37,962 bases of DNA from SXOA01 sp051004015. Its GTDB lineage: Bacteria > Planctomycetota > Planctomycetia > Pirellulales > Pirellulaceae. This document shows, piece by piece, positions 24,681 through 33,480 of this stretch; the stretch's first letter is position 1, and every line of letters begins with the position of its first letter. The translations under genes and the position numbers were made by a program. The notes beneath the pieces are model-generated. The model was given only the letters and a program-made list of their open reading frames with translations, was not told the origin of the DNA and ran no database searches. The stretch covers positions 1 to 37,962 of the forward strand of contig JBPCKT010000066.1 of assembly GCA_051004015.1 (NCBI GenBank), read 5' to 3'.

Positions 24681-26044
24681 GCAGCAGCTACGTAGGATGG
24701 GCTTCTCAGCCCGTCCAGGACGGCCTAGGAAGGCAGTCCTACGACAGAACTAACACAGTAACACACTCCCGGCATTTCTGGCTTACCGCCTGTTTGCTGG
24801 GCGTCTTGTTCTTCCTGACGAACCACGATGTCGTCGTTTCGCGACTGCCGGACTACGCCCATTACGACGACTCGGTCATTAGCGTGGCCGTGGGAACCAA
24901 CTTCATCCGCCGCATCACGTTCTTCCTGCTGGCCGGCCTGGGGATCTGGTTTGCGTTCTTCTCCGCCCACAAGCCGTGGAAGTTCAATCCCTGGATCGCG
25001 CTGCCGATCCTCGGCTATGTGGCCTGGTGCTGCGGCAGCGTGCTCTGGTCGGCCGAGCCGGGGATGGGACTAAAGCGGGTCATCACGCTCGTCTGCTTTT
25101 ATCTCTGCGCCTTGGGCATCGGCCGGCGGTTTGAGATGCGGGATCTCTGCTGGTTGATGTTCGTCATTATTGCCGGCTACTTCGCGATGGGCCTGGGAAT
25201 GGAACTCGCCCTGGGGACATTCCGCCCCTGGCAATCCGGCCATCGCTTCGCGGGAACGCTGCACCCCAACAGCCAGGCAGCTCATCTTTCGATGATGTGC
25301 CTGGCGGCGTTCGCGCTGGCGCCCCGAGATGCGAAAAGGGGAAAATGGCTGTACGCCGCCGTGGTGATCGGCCTGGTCTTCGTGGCGCTCACTCGTTCCC
25401 GCACGAACCTCGCTGGGGCGCTCCTGGCCCTCACCATGATCGGGGTTCTCCAAAGCTCGCTCAAATCCAAGCTGATTGCCGGCTACCTGGCGGTGCTGGC
25501 GGGGCTGACCGGCATTTTCTTGCTGATGCTCGCCGGCAAAGACCCGTTGACCCAGCTTTTTGAAGCCGCCATGCTCGGCCGCGACGACGACGTGGCTTCG
25601 CTCAGCGGCCGGAGCTTGATCTGGCCGATTTGCTGGGAGTTCATCGATCAACGCCCCTGGTTGGGCTATGGCTACGGCTCGTTCTGGACGCCGCTTCGCA
25701 TCGAGCTGTTCCTGGAAGAGCTGCAATTCTCCATCTTTGAAGCGCACAACGGCTACCTGGAGTTGCTGCTGGGGACCGGCATCGTTGGCTGCGTGCTGTA
25801 TGTGGCATCGATGGTTACGTCGCTCGTTGCCTCCGCCCACGGCGCGCTCCAGACCCAGGAGAGCAGCCACTCGCTCCTGTTCGGCGTGATGGTGTTCGCC
25901 TTCATCTACGCCAACAGCGAGTCCGGCATGATGGGGATCAACCTCGTCACGCTGCTGATGACCAGCCAGATGCTGAACCTGGCCCTGCGCCCCGCTGCCG
26001 CTCCGCAAGCCGCTGAAGGAGAGTCCCGTGTTGCAATCGCCTGA
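24677..26044 (+). CDS. O-antigen ligase/polymerase (Wzy/WaaL-like)
   Basis: This 455-aa protein has about 11 hydrophobic segments and a large periplasmic loop near residues 305-355. The loop carries SGRSLIW, RPWLGYGYGSFW and AHNGYLELLLGTG, which is the O-antigen ligase (Wzy_C) signature. It either polymerises flipped repeat units or attaches glycan to an acceptor. The ATG at 24677 overlaps the flippase stop (ATGA). The first 20 residues after MSSS are encoded by a dispersed palindromic repeat and read like inserted sequence (VGWASQPVQDG); no later start exists before the first membrane segment, so the repeat is translated. Its end overlaps the GT2 start by 17 bases. Confidence 0.85.
   Translation: MSSSYVGWASQPVQDGLGRQSYDRTNTVTHSRHFWLTACLLGVLFFLTNHDVVVSRLPDYAHYDDSVISVAVGTNFIRRITFFLLAGLGIWFAFFSAHKPWKFNPWIALPILGYVAWCCGSVLWSAEPGMGLKRVITLVCFYLCALGIGRRFEMRDLCWLMFVIIAGYFAMGLGMELALGTFRPWQSGHRFAGTLHPNSQAAHLSMMCLAAFALAPRDAKRGKWLYAAVVIGLVFVALTRSRTNLAGALLALTMIGVLQSSLKSKLIAGYLAVLAGLTGIFLLMLAGKDPLTQLFEAAMLGRDDDVASLSGRSLIWPICWEFIDQRPWLGYGYGSFWTPLRIELFLEELQFSIFEAHNGYLELLLGTGIVGCVLYVASMVTSLVASAHGALQTQESSHSLLFGVMVFAFIYANSESGMMGINLVTLLMTSQMLNLALRPAAAPQAAEGESRVAIA
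24692..24742 (+). repeat. Dispersed palindromic element, GTAGGATGGG...CCCGTCC family, copy 2
   Basis: The arms at 24692-24716 and 24718-24742 are imperfect inverted copies (19 of 25). The left arm differs from copy 1 (2896-2920) at four positions, and two of them (A to C and T to G) are paired changes that keep the internal stem. It lies within the reading frame of the O-antigen ligase and encodes about 17 residues. Confidence 0.75.
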
Positions 26045-27014
26045 CATCACCATCGTCGTCTGCACCCATAACCGGGCGGAAAGCCTGCGGCAGGCGCTCG
26101 CTAGCCTGTACGACCTGGAAACCGGCGACCGCTTTACGTACGAAGTGCTGGTCATCGACAATGCATCGCCGGACCACACGCCGGCAGTCATCCAGGCCGC
26201 TGCCCAGGAATCCAAGGCCCCGCTCCGAGGCGTTCACGAGCCGCAAAAGGGAATCGTCGCGGCCCGCAATCGAGGAGTCCTCGCAGCAACCGGCAAATGG
26301 ATCGCATTTTTCGATGACGACCAGCTCGCGGATCACCGCTGGCTATTGGAACTCTATGCCGCGGCAGAAGTGCAGCAGGTCCGCAGTGTGGGCGGCGCAG
26401 TCCACTTGAAATTGCCAGCAGGCGGTGAGCGCAGCCTTGCTCTCCTGGTCCGCACGCTGCTCGGTGAATCCCGCTGGTCGGAAGTGACGACCCCGTACAC
26501 CCGCTCCACGAGTCCCGGCGCGGGCAACTGGCTGCTGGAGAGAGACCTGATCGTGGAAGTGGGGATGTTCCAGGCGGCGAATCAGGGACGGAATGAAGAT
26601 AGCGACCTTTACCGCCGCATCTGCCTGGCGGGGGAGACTTCCTGGTTCGTCCCCACCGCCATCGTCCATCACATCATCACCCCGGATCGGCTGGAAGAGC
26701 CCTACTTGCTCCGCCTGGCCCGGATCGTGGGAGAATTCGTCGCCCTGCGGGAGCTGTCGCTTGACGGCCGCGCGAAATTCGTACTGCTGTGGCTACTCAA
26801 AGGGCTCCGCGCTGCTCTCGTCTACGCTCCGCGCTGGCTGCTGGCATGGACGCTCGCCTGGAAGGAAGAGGCCTTGGAACTGCGATGCTTACTAGAGATT
26901 CAAAAAGCGTATCTGCGCCAGGGATGGAGACAACTGGCTAGCCGGGCAACCATCGCGAGCAAGCCGACGGGCGAGCTTGTCCGCGCAAGATGTCCAAGCG
27001 GCGGTTCCCTGTGA
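26028..27014 (+). CDS. Glycosyltransferase family 2
   Basis: This 328-aa protein has a GT-A fold. The nucleotide-sugar block TIVVCTHNRAESL is at residues 8-20, EVLVIDNASPDHT near 38-50, and the metal-binding FFDDD motif near 93-97. An acidic NEDSDLYRR segment near 187 probably carries the catalytic base. The C-terminal 70 residues are hydrophobic and amphipathic, consistent with membrane contact. The GTG start is set by a strong GAAGGAGAG Shine-Dalgarno and overlaps the ligase gene by 17 bases. It should add a sugar to the lipid-linked repeat unit. It is the only sugar transferase in this operon, so the others must be encoded elsewhere. Confidence 0.88.
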   Translation: MLQSPDITIVVCTHNRAESLRQALASLYDLETGDRFTYEVLVIDNASPDHTPAVIQAAAQESKAPLRGVHEPQKGIVAARNRGVLAATGKWIAFFDDDQLADHRWLLELYAAAEVQQVRSVGGAVHLKLPAGGERSLALLVRTLLGESRWSEVTTPYTRSTSPGAGNWLLERDLIVEVGMFQAANQGRNEDSDLYRRICLAGETSWFVPTAIVHHIITPDRLEEPYLLRLARIVGEFVALRELSLDGRAKFVLLWLLKGLRAALVYAPRWLLAWTLAWKEEALELRCLLEIQKAYLRQGWRQLASRATIASKPTGELVRARCPSGGSL

Positions 27015-27043
27015 TGCTCTCAGCGCCACGAAACTCCCATTTC

Positions 27044-27072
27044 TTGACGCTCTCCGAACTCACGGATACGAT
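27044..27072 (+). promoter_or_regulatory. Sigma-70-type promoter for the FG-GAP/ASPIC gene
   Basis: TTGACG at 27044-27049 and TACGAT at 27067-27072 are separated by exactly 17 bases, both one or two bases from consensus. It lies 30 bases after the GT2 stop and about 55 before the GTG at 27127. It favours separate transcription of the FG-GAP gene and argues against the upstream in-frame start at 26977. Confidence 0.55.
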
Positions 27073-27126
27073 GCGTCGTACAGACTCTTGCGAATATTTC
27101 TCGCCAACATTTTCAGATCCGCTGCC

Positions 27127-30072
27127 GTGCCCAAGAAAGGTCGCTCTCCGCGTTGGCTCGTCAGGGCGGGAGTTGGCGCACTGGCCTTGGCACTTCTTGG
27201 GATTGCCGTGGCGCTGTGGCAGTGGTCCCGGCCGCCAGATCCCGCCCTGCTGACTGCTGCCGCTAAGGCGCTCGAAGAAAACCGCCCCGACGATGCCTTC
27301 CGATTGGCGCAGAGCTATTTGGTCAAGGCCCCCAAGTCGGCCGCTGCCCGATACCTGGCGGCCCAGGCGAAGCAGAAACGTCGACGCCCCGACGAGGCGC
27401 TCGCAATTCTGGCGGAAGTGCCTGCGGAAGACGGCAGTGATGAAGCGGTGCAGGGCGCGCTCTTGGCCGGGGATATTTGTCTCGAGCTCGGGCGGGCCTG
27501 GGACGCCGAAAAGTACTATCGCCAGGCTCTCCTCCATGTCCCGCGGGACGTGAGTGCGAACCGCAAGATGGTCTCGCTTTTGACCATCGAGGGTCGCCGG
27601 TGGGAATCGCGGCCCTATCTGTTGGAATTGGTCACGCAGCGGCAAAACGCCATGGACGAGTTGATCGCGCTCGGGGATATCTGGCCGGACTTCAAGTTTA
27701 GAGCCGAGTTGGAACGGTTCCGCGCACTGCGGCCGCAGGATCCGCTGCCGCTGCTGGGCCTGGCTCGGATGACGGCTCATGAGAATAAACTTGCCGACGC
27801 CCGCGACATGCTTCGCCAGGTGATCGCGGCGTATCCCGATCTGGTGGAAGCCCATGCCTGGCTCGGCTGGACGTTGGTGCAAGATCGGCAGGGGGCCGCC
27901 GCGCTCGCGGCCTGGGAAAAGGCCCTCCCCCCCACCGCTGCCGACCATCCCATGATTTGGCTCGTTCGCGGCACGGGCGCGGAGCTGTTGGACCAGACCC
28001 CAGCGGCGGTCCGCTGCTTCGGGGAAGCGCTGCGGCGAGACCCCAATTATGATCTGGCGGCATTTCGGCTCTCCCAATCGCTCGCCGTGGTGAAGCAGAC
28101 GCAGGCCGCCAAAATCGTCGGGCAGCGAGCCGACGTGCTCCTGAAATTGGCGGCCACGCTCAAGACCGTGCATGGCAATCGAAAGAGCGACCCCCCGACC
28201 TTTGGCCAGGTCGCCGAAAAGATGGAATCGCTAGGGCGGCTGCGGGAAGCCTGGGCCTGGTATCACTTGATTGTCTCGCTCGACCCCACGCAGACCTGGG
28301 CGTCCGTCGAAGCCGAAGGGCTCAGCCCTCGGTTGACGGGAGCACCATGCCTCTCGTTGACCGAAGCCGAGCCGGATCTGACGCTGGACTTTGCGAAGTT
28401 TCCGCTTCCCCAGTGGCCGGAAGCCGAGCGGCCCGCCGTCGCGAGAGCCCAGCCGAGCCCCTCGTCCTCGGTCCGCTTCATCGATTCGGCAGCGGCGGCG
28501 GGAATCAACTTCACTTACTTCAATGGAGAGGAGCAGGGCCTGTCGCGGATCCTCGGTGATCTGGGGGGCGGGATCGGCGTTCTCGACTACGACGGCGACT
28601 TTTGGCCGGATCTCTATTTCAGCCAGGGTGCGGACTGGCCGGTCAACACCGCCTCCACCGCGCATCGAGACCGGCTGTACCGCAATCTGGGCAACGGAAA
28701 ATTCGAGGATGTCACGCTCGCGGCCGGACTGGGAGACAACTCCTTTAGCCACGGGATATCCGTGGGTGACTTTGATAATGATGGCTTTCCCGATCTGTAT
28801 CTGGCCAATTGCGGCGTGAACCGGCTGTACCATAACAATGGCGATGGCACATTCACGGATGTCGCCCCTCAAGCCGGCATCACCAGCAGCGACTGGACCT
28901 CCAGTTGCCTGGTGGCGGACCTCAGCGGGGACGGCCTGCCTGATCTCTACGACGTGAACTATCTCGAAGGGGACGCCCTCACCCGCCGCTGCCCCAATGG
29001 ACCCTGCGGACCGCACCTGTTCCCCGCGCAGCAGGACCGCTTGCTCCTCAACTGGGGTGACGGCACTTTCCGCGACATCACTCGCGTGGCCGGAATCAAC
29101 GGCAAGCTCGGCAAGGGGCTCGGCATTGTGGCCGCGGATTTCGCCGTGAGCGGCAGGCTGAGCCTGTTCATCGCCAACGACACGACCCCCAACTTCTTTT
29201 ACGAGAACGTCACGCCCCCAGGAGATCCCGTTCCCCGCTTTAGCGAAAACGGCGTCCTCTCGGGGCTCGCCTACGACCGCAATGGGCTGTCGCAGGCCTG
29301 CATGGGCGTAGCCGCGGACGACGCCACCGGCGATGGATTCATTGAACTTTTCGTCACGAACTTCTACAACGAATCGAACACGTTTTACTCTCCCGAAATC
29401 CCCGGCAAGGCCTACAGCGATCAGACCGCCGAATTCAGCCTCCGCGAGGGAAGCCTGCAAATGCTCGGCTTTGGCACGCAGTTCATCGACGGCGAGCTGG
29501 ACGGCTGGCCCGATTTGATCATCACCAACGGGCACGTGCAGGACCGCACCAAAGAGGGCGTTCCCTTCAAAATGCGGGCCCAATACTACCGCAACCTGGC
29601 CGGGGAGGGTTTCGAAGAGCTCACTCCCGATTCGCTCGGCCCGTTCTTTCGCCAGCAGCACCTGGGCCGAGGGCTGACTCGGCTCGATTGGAACCGCGAC
29701 GGCCGCGAAGACGTTGTCATTTCGCACATCGGCTCCCCCGCCGCCCTCCTGACTAACCAGACCTCCCCGGCCGGCCACTTTCTGGCGCTACAGCTCCGCG
29801 GCACCGCCGGCAGCCGCGATGCCATCGGAGCCGTCGCGCGGGTCAAAATCGGCGAGCGAATCATCACCCGCCAACTCACCGCGGGAGACGGCTACCAGGC
29901 CAGCAACCAGCGGCAGCTCATCTTCGGGCTAGGCTCCGCCGAAAAGATCGACCAGCTCGAAATCCGCTGGCTCCATGGCACGACGCAGACCTTCACCGAC
30001 CTCTCCGTCGATGCGCAGTACATTGCCCTGGAGGGCCGCGACTCGCTGGTCAAGCTCTCCACGCCGCAATAA
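27127..30072 (+). CDS. TPR plus FG-GAP/VCBS and ASPIC/UnbV (CRTAC1-like) membrane-anchored protein
   Basis: This 981-aa protein starts with a basic segment and one membrane anchor (residues about 13-34). TPR-like helical repeats follow (about 40-390), for example RPDDAFRLAQSYLVKAPKS and AWDAEKYYRQALLHVPRD. The second half is an FG-GAP/VCBS propeller with calcium-type loops: DYDGDFWPDLY, DFDNDGFPDLY, DLSGDGLPDLY, a TGDGF loop and DWNRDGRED. The C-terminal ASPIC/UnbV domain (about 885-970) contains AIGAVARVKIG and LTAGDGYQASNQ. Such proteins are abundant in planctomycetes and thought to act at the cell surface; the function is unknown. The GTG at 27127 is chosen for the promoter position and anchor topology, although the frame is open from 26977. 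It follows the exopolysaccharide operon. Confidence 0.85.
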   Translation: MPKKGRSPRWLVRAGVGALALALLGIAVALWQWSRPPDPALLTAAAKALEENRPDDAFRLAQSYLVKAPKSAAARYLAAQAKQKRRRPDEALAILAEVPAEDGSDEAVQGALLAGDICLELGRAWDAEKYYRQALLHVPRDVSANRKMVSLLTIEGRRWESRPYLLELVTQRQNAMDELIALGDIWPDFKFRAELERFRALRPQDPLPLLGLARMTAHENKLADARDMLRQVIAAYPDLVEAHAWLGWTLVQDRQGAAALAAWEKALPPTAADHPMIWLVRGTGAELLDQTPAAVRCFGEALRRDPNYDLAAFRLSQSLAVVKQTQAAKIVGQRADVLLKLAATLKTVHGNRKSDPPTFGQVAEKMESLGRLREAWAWYHLIVSLDPTQTWASVEAEGLSPRLTGAPCLSLTEAEPDLTLDFAKFPLPQWPEAERPAVARAQPSPSSSVRFIDSAAAAGINFTYFNGEEQGLSRILGDLGGGIGVLDYDGDFWPDLYFSQGADWPVNTASTAHRDRLYRNLGNGKFEDVTLAAGLGDNSFSHGISVGDFDNDGFPDLYLANCGVNRLYHNNGDGTFTDVAPQAGITSSDWTSSCLVADLSGDGLPDLYDVNYLEGDALTRRCPNGPCGPHLFPAQQDRLLLNWGDGTFRDITRVAGINGKLGKGLGIVAADFAVSGRLSLFIANDTTPNFFYENVTPPGDPVPRFSENGVLSGLAYDRNGLSQACMGVAADDATGDGFIELFVTNFYNESNTFYSPEIPGKAYSDQTAEFSLREGSLQMLGFGTQFIDGELDGWPDLIITNGHVQDRTKEGVPFKMRAQYYRNLAGEGFEELTPDSLGPFFRQQHLGRGLTRLDWNRDGREDVVISHIGSPAALLTNQTSPAGHFLALQLRGTAGSRDAIGAVARVKIGERIITRQLTAGDGYQASNQRQLIFGLGSAEKIDQLEIRWLHGTTQTFTDLSVDAQYIALEGRDSLVKLSTPQ

Positions 30073-30197
30073 CCCGACGCGCCAGCGAAGGAAAGCGTTG
30101 CCTGCTTGGGGTCGCCATGAAATCCCGACAATGCCCGCGGGGGTCTGTCCTGCCGGAAGGTGGCGTGTTCTGATGGGGCTTTTGGCAGGAGAGAGCC

Positions 30198-31142
30198 TTG
30201 CTCCGCTGGCGACTTCTAAGCTCGGCAATCGTCCTGACGGTCCTGCTTTCGCTGGCCTATTTGGATTTTCAGCGGACCCTCGTGGGAGTGGCGGGGACGT
30301 GGCTGCTGCCGGTGTACTTGCTGGTCAGCGTGCTGGCGACGCGGGAAATGCTGCACCTGGTTTCGCTCCGCGAGTTTCGTCCCGTTGCCTGGCCAGTCTA
30401 CTTGGGCACTTTCGCAGTTTCGCTTGCACCCTGCATCCCGATACTTGTAAATCTGATCGATCGGCGGAAATTCCTCGTCGTCGACATGGGAGGTTGGGGC
30501 GAATCGGTCCCGCAATTTGCTTTGTTCGTTGTCGGTCTCGCGCTGGGGACATTCTTCATTTTCCTGGCCGAAATGCGCCGCTACCGTCAGCCGGGAACGG
30601 CGAGCGTGAATGTGGCCCTCTCCCTGATGTGCCTGGTTTACATCGGCGTGCTGTGGGGCTTCATTCCACTGCTACGCCGCTTCCATGACAACGGCTGGGG
30701 GATGATGGCGCTCGTCAGCACGATTTTGATTGTGAAATCGTGCGATTCCGGGGCCTACTTCACCGGCCGCTTCCTGGGGCGGCACAAAATGAGCCCGATC
30801 CTCAGCCCGAAAAAAACCATCGAAGGGGCCGTCGGCGGCCTCGTCATCGCCTGCCTCTCCTGCGGCCTGTTCTTTTACTTCACCGGCCCCACTTTGGTGG
30901 GATCCAGTTTTCAGATGCCGACACTCCCGCGCTGGCTGGGATATACTCTGGCTGTGGCGGTTGCCGGCATGTTCGGCGACCTGGCCGAATCGCTCCTCAA
31001 GCGCGATATGGGAAGCAAAGACGCCGGCAACCAGCTCCCCGGCCTCGGAGGCGTGCTGGACGTAATCGACAGCATCCTCTTCGCCGCCCCAGTGGCTTAT
31101 CTGTGCTGGGTGCTGGGACTGGTAGGCCCTGGAACGCCATGA
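30198..31142 (+). CDS. cdsA: Phosphatidate cytidylyltransferase (CDP-diacylglycerol synthase), copy 2
   Basis: This 314-aa membrane protein, with about eight hydrophobic segments, should make CDP-diacylglycerol. The middle block SCDSGAYFTGRFLGRHKMSP and the following SPKKTIEGAVGG are typical of bacterial CdsA. The C-terminal signature reads LKRDMGSKDAGNQLPGLGGV then LDVID, keeping KD but replacing the usual HGG and DRxD by LGG and DVID. This LGGVLD form is common in several phyla, from memory. The TTG start has a strong AGGAGAG Shine-Dalgarno. Its size and motifs make it the better candidate for the housekeeping CdsA than copy 1. No dxr, uppS or rseP gene, its frequent neighbours, is adjacent. 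Confidence 0.88.
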   Translation: MLRWRLLSSAIVLTVLLSLAYLDFQRTLVGVAGTWLLPVYLLVSVLATREMLHLVSLREFRPVAWPVYLGTFAVSLAPCIPILVNLIDRRKFLVVDMGGWGESVPQFALFVVGLALGTFFIFLAEMRRYRQPGTASVNVALSLMCLVYIGVLWGFIPLLRRFHDNGWGMMALVSTILIVKSCDSGAYFTGRFLGRHKMSPILSPKKTIEGAVGGLVIACLSCGLFFYFTGPTLVGSSFQMPTLPRWLGYTLAVAVAGMFGDLAESLLKRDMGSKDAGNQLPGLGGVLDVIDSILFAAPVAYLCWVLGLVGPGTP

Positions 31143-31146
31143 TTCT

Positions 31147-31174
31147 CTGACCCCTTACTCCTGACCCCTGACTC
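31147..31174 (+). repeat. Heptad tandem array directly before the GH2 gene
   Basis: Four 7-base units (CTGACCC alternating with CTTACTC or CTGACTC) lie end to end and stop two bases before the ATG at 31177. The array can also be read as two 14-base units differing at one position. No Shine-Dalgarno is present. Confidence 0.82.
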
Positions 31175-31176
31175 CC

Positions 31177-33468
31177 ATGCTCCGCCCCCTCTGCCTTGCC
31201 GCTGTCGTTCTGATCCCCGCTTTCGCTTCGGCTGCCGATTGGAAACCGGTCCCCGGTCCGCTGGCCACTAGGTGGGCCAAGGATGTTTCTCCGGAAAAAG
31301 TACACCCAGAGTATCCCCGCCCGCAGATGGTGCGGAAGCAGTGGACGAACCTCAACGGCTCGTGGGAATACGCCGTCGTCCCCGCCGAAGCCGGACAGCC
31401 GAAGGCATTCACCGGAAAGATCCTGGTGCCGTTTCCGGTGGAATCGTCCCTTTCCGGCGTGATGAAACGAGTCGGACCCAAGGAGAAACTCTGGTATCGC
31501 CGCACGCTGGAAGTCCGCAAGCCCAAGGACGCCAGCCGCGTGCTACTCCATTTTGGCGCGGTGGACTGGGAAGCGAAGGTCTGGGTGAACGGCAACGAGG
31601 TCGCCCAGCATCGCGGCGGATACGATCCATTCTCCTGCGACATCACGGACGCTCTTGCCGCTGATAAGCCCTCGGAACTGCTTGTTTCCGCCAGCGACCC
31701 CACCGATGCCAGTTTCCAACCCCGCGGCAAGCAAATCGCCAGGCCCCACGGCATCTGGTACACGCCGACGACCGGCATCTGGCAAACGGTCTGGCTGGAA
31801 GTCGTGCCGACGACGCACATCGAATCAATCCGATTGGTCTCGGATCTGGATGCAAAGGCGGTTCGCGTAGCGGTTGTAGTCGCGGGTGCGAATGATGCAG
31901 TACGCGTTACCGCCACCGCTTACGATTCGGAGCTTCGGGTACGGGACGCCCGTGGAGTCCACGCCGACGTTGTGGCATCCGCCATGGACAAACCTGGTGT
32001 CGAGTTGACGCTCCGGTCCGAGAAATTCAAGCCTTGGTCACCGGACTCGCCGAAGCTCTACGATATTCGGATCTCGGTCATCAAAGACGAAAAAACTATC
32101 GATTCGGTGGACAGTTATGTGGCCTTGCGGAAAATCAGCCTGGGCAAGGACGCGGACGGCATCACGCGAATCCTGCTCAATGATAAACCGCTCTTCCAGT
32201 TCGGCCCGCTTGATCAGGGCTTCTGGCCAGACGGCCTGTACACCGCGCCGACCGATGAAGCCCTGCGCTACGACCTGGAAGTGACCAAAAAGCTCGGCTT
32301 CAACATGGTCCGCAAGCATGTGAAGGTGGAGCCGGCCCGCTGGTATCACCACTGCGACAAACTGGGGCTGCTCGTTTGGCAGGACATGCCCAGCGGCGAC
32401 AAGTACATCGGTCCGAAAGACCCGGATTCGCAGCGGACGGAAGAGTCGGCGAAGCAGTTCGAAGCCGAGTGGGCCGAGATCATCAAGGATTTTGGCAACC
32501 ATCCCTGCATCGTGATGTGGGTGCCGTTCAATGAAGGCTGGGGACAGTATGACACCGCCCGCATCGCTGAACTGACTCGAAAGCTCGATCCCACCCGCCT
32601 CGTCAACAGCGCCAGCGGCTGGACGGACCGCAAAGTGGGGGACGTGCATGACGTGCATATCTATCCCGGCCCCGGCATGCCGCCGCTGGAGGAGAAGCGG
32701 GCCGCGGTGCTCGGCGAATACGGCGGCCTCGGCCTGCCGCTGGAAGGTCACACCTGGCAAGGGAAAGACAACTGGGGTTATCGCAGTTACACGAACAAAG
32801 GGGATTTACAGCGGGCCTACTTGCAGCTCACCGCGAACCTCCGGCCGCTCATCGGCAAGGGACTTTCGGCTGCGGTCTACACGCAAACGACGGATGTGGA
32901 GATTGAAGTCAACGGCCTGATGACCTACGACCGGGCCATCCTCAAGTTCGACGAAAAGCAAATCGCCGCCGCTCATGCAAAACTCTATCTGCCGCCGCCG
33001 AAGGTAACTACCGTGGTGCCGACTTCGCAGAAGGAGGCTCAAAAGTGGCGATATACCTTCGCCAAACCCGCGGACGGCTGGGAGAAGCCCGGCTTCGACG
33101 ACGCTGCCTGGAAAGAGGGCCCCGGCGGCTTCGGTGAGAAGAGCACCCCCGGCAGCGCCGTCCGAACGGACTGGAAAACGCCCGACATCTGGCTCTGCCG
33201 CACCTTCGAGCTGCCTGCCGGCAAGCATGAAGGCCTGTACCTCGCTATCCATCATGACGAAGGAGCCGAGGTCTATCTCAACGGCATCCTCGCCGCCAAG
33301 ACCAGCGGCTTCATAACGGACTACACCCTTATCGCCATCGACGAAGCGGCATTAAAGACGCTCCGCGAAGGGAAGAACACCATTGCCGTCCACTGCCATC
33401 AAACGGGGGGCGGGCAATATATCGACGTGGGGCTGGTGCAAGTGGTGGAAGCCGACGGCAAAAGGTGA
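31177..33468 (+). CDS. Secreted glycoside hydrolase family 2 protein
   Basis: This 763-aa protein has a signal peptide (MLRPLCLAAVVLIPAFASAA). Domains: a GH2 sugar-binding jelly roll (about 50-200, with LNGSWEYAV and YRRTLEVRKPK), an immunoglobulin-like domain (about 205-310) and a TIM barrel (about 315-590). The acid/base Glu is E453 in FNEGWG and the likely nucleophile is E514 in LGEYGG. MVRKHVKVEPARWYHHCDKL and LVWQDMPSG are typical barrel segments. After the barrel there is a second galactose-binding-like module (about 620-755), which is extra for the family. It probably removes beta-linked galactose, glucuronate or mannose from a polysaccharide; specificity cannot be told by eye. The start follows a heptad array. 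Confidence 0.9.
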   Translation: MLRPLCLAAVVLIPAFASAADWKPVPGPLATRWAKDVSPEKVHPEYPRPQMVRKQWTNLNGSWEYAVVPAEAGQPKAFTGKILVPFPVESSLSGVMKRVGPKEKLWYRRTLEVRKPKDASRVLLHFGAVDWEAKVWVNGNEVAQHRGGYDPFSCDITDALAADKPSELLVSASDPTDASFQPRGKQIARPHGIWYTPTTGIWQTVWLEVVPTTHIESIRLVSDLDAKAVRVAVVVAGANDAVRVTATAYDSELRVRDARGVHADVVASAMDKPGVELTLRSEKFKPWSPDSPKLYDIRISVIKDEKTIDSVDSYVALRKISLGKDADGITRILLNDKPLFQFGPLDQGFWPDGLYTAPTDEALRYDLEVTKKLGFNMVRKHVKVEPARWYHHCDKLGLLVWQDMPSGDKYIGPKDPDSQRTEESAKQFEAEWAEIIKDFGNHPCIVMWVPFNEGWGQYDTARIAELTRKLDPTRLVNSASGWTDRKVGDVHDVHIYPGPGMPPLEEKRAAVLGEYGGLGLPLEGHTWQGKDNWGYRSYTNKGDLQRAYLQLTANLRPLIGKGLSAAVYTQTTDVEIEVNGLMTYDRAILKFDEKQIAAAHAKLYLPPPKVTTVVPTSQKEAQKWRYTFAKPADGWEKPGFDDAAWKEGPGGFGEKSTPGSAVRTDWKTPDIWLCRTFELPAGKHEGLYLAIHHDEGAEVYLNGILAAKTSGFITDYTLIAIDEAALKTLREGKNTIAVHCHQTGGGQYIDVGLVQVVEADGKR

Positions 33469-33480
33469 TGTTATGTCGCT

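Noticed and set aside
26977..27126. Longer start for the FG-GAP/ASPIC gene
   Set aside because: It overlaps the GT2 gene and the promoter at 27044-27072, and would place 50 nonconserved residues before the membrane anchor.
28231..29778. 515-residue open frame on the minus strand
   Set aside because: Antisense to the FG-GAP/ASPIC half of the CRTAC1-like gene; long only because of GC-rich third positions.
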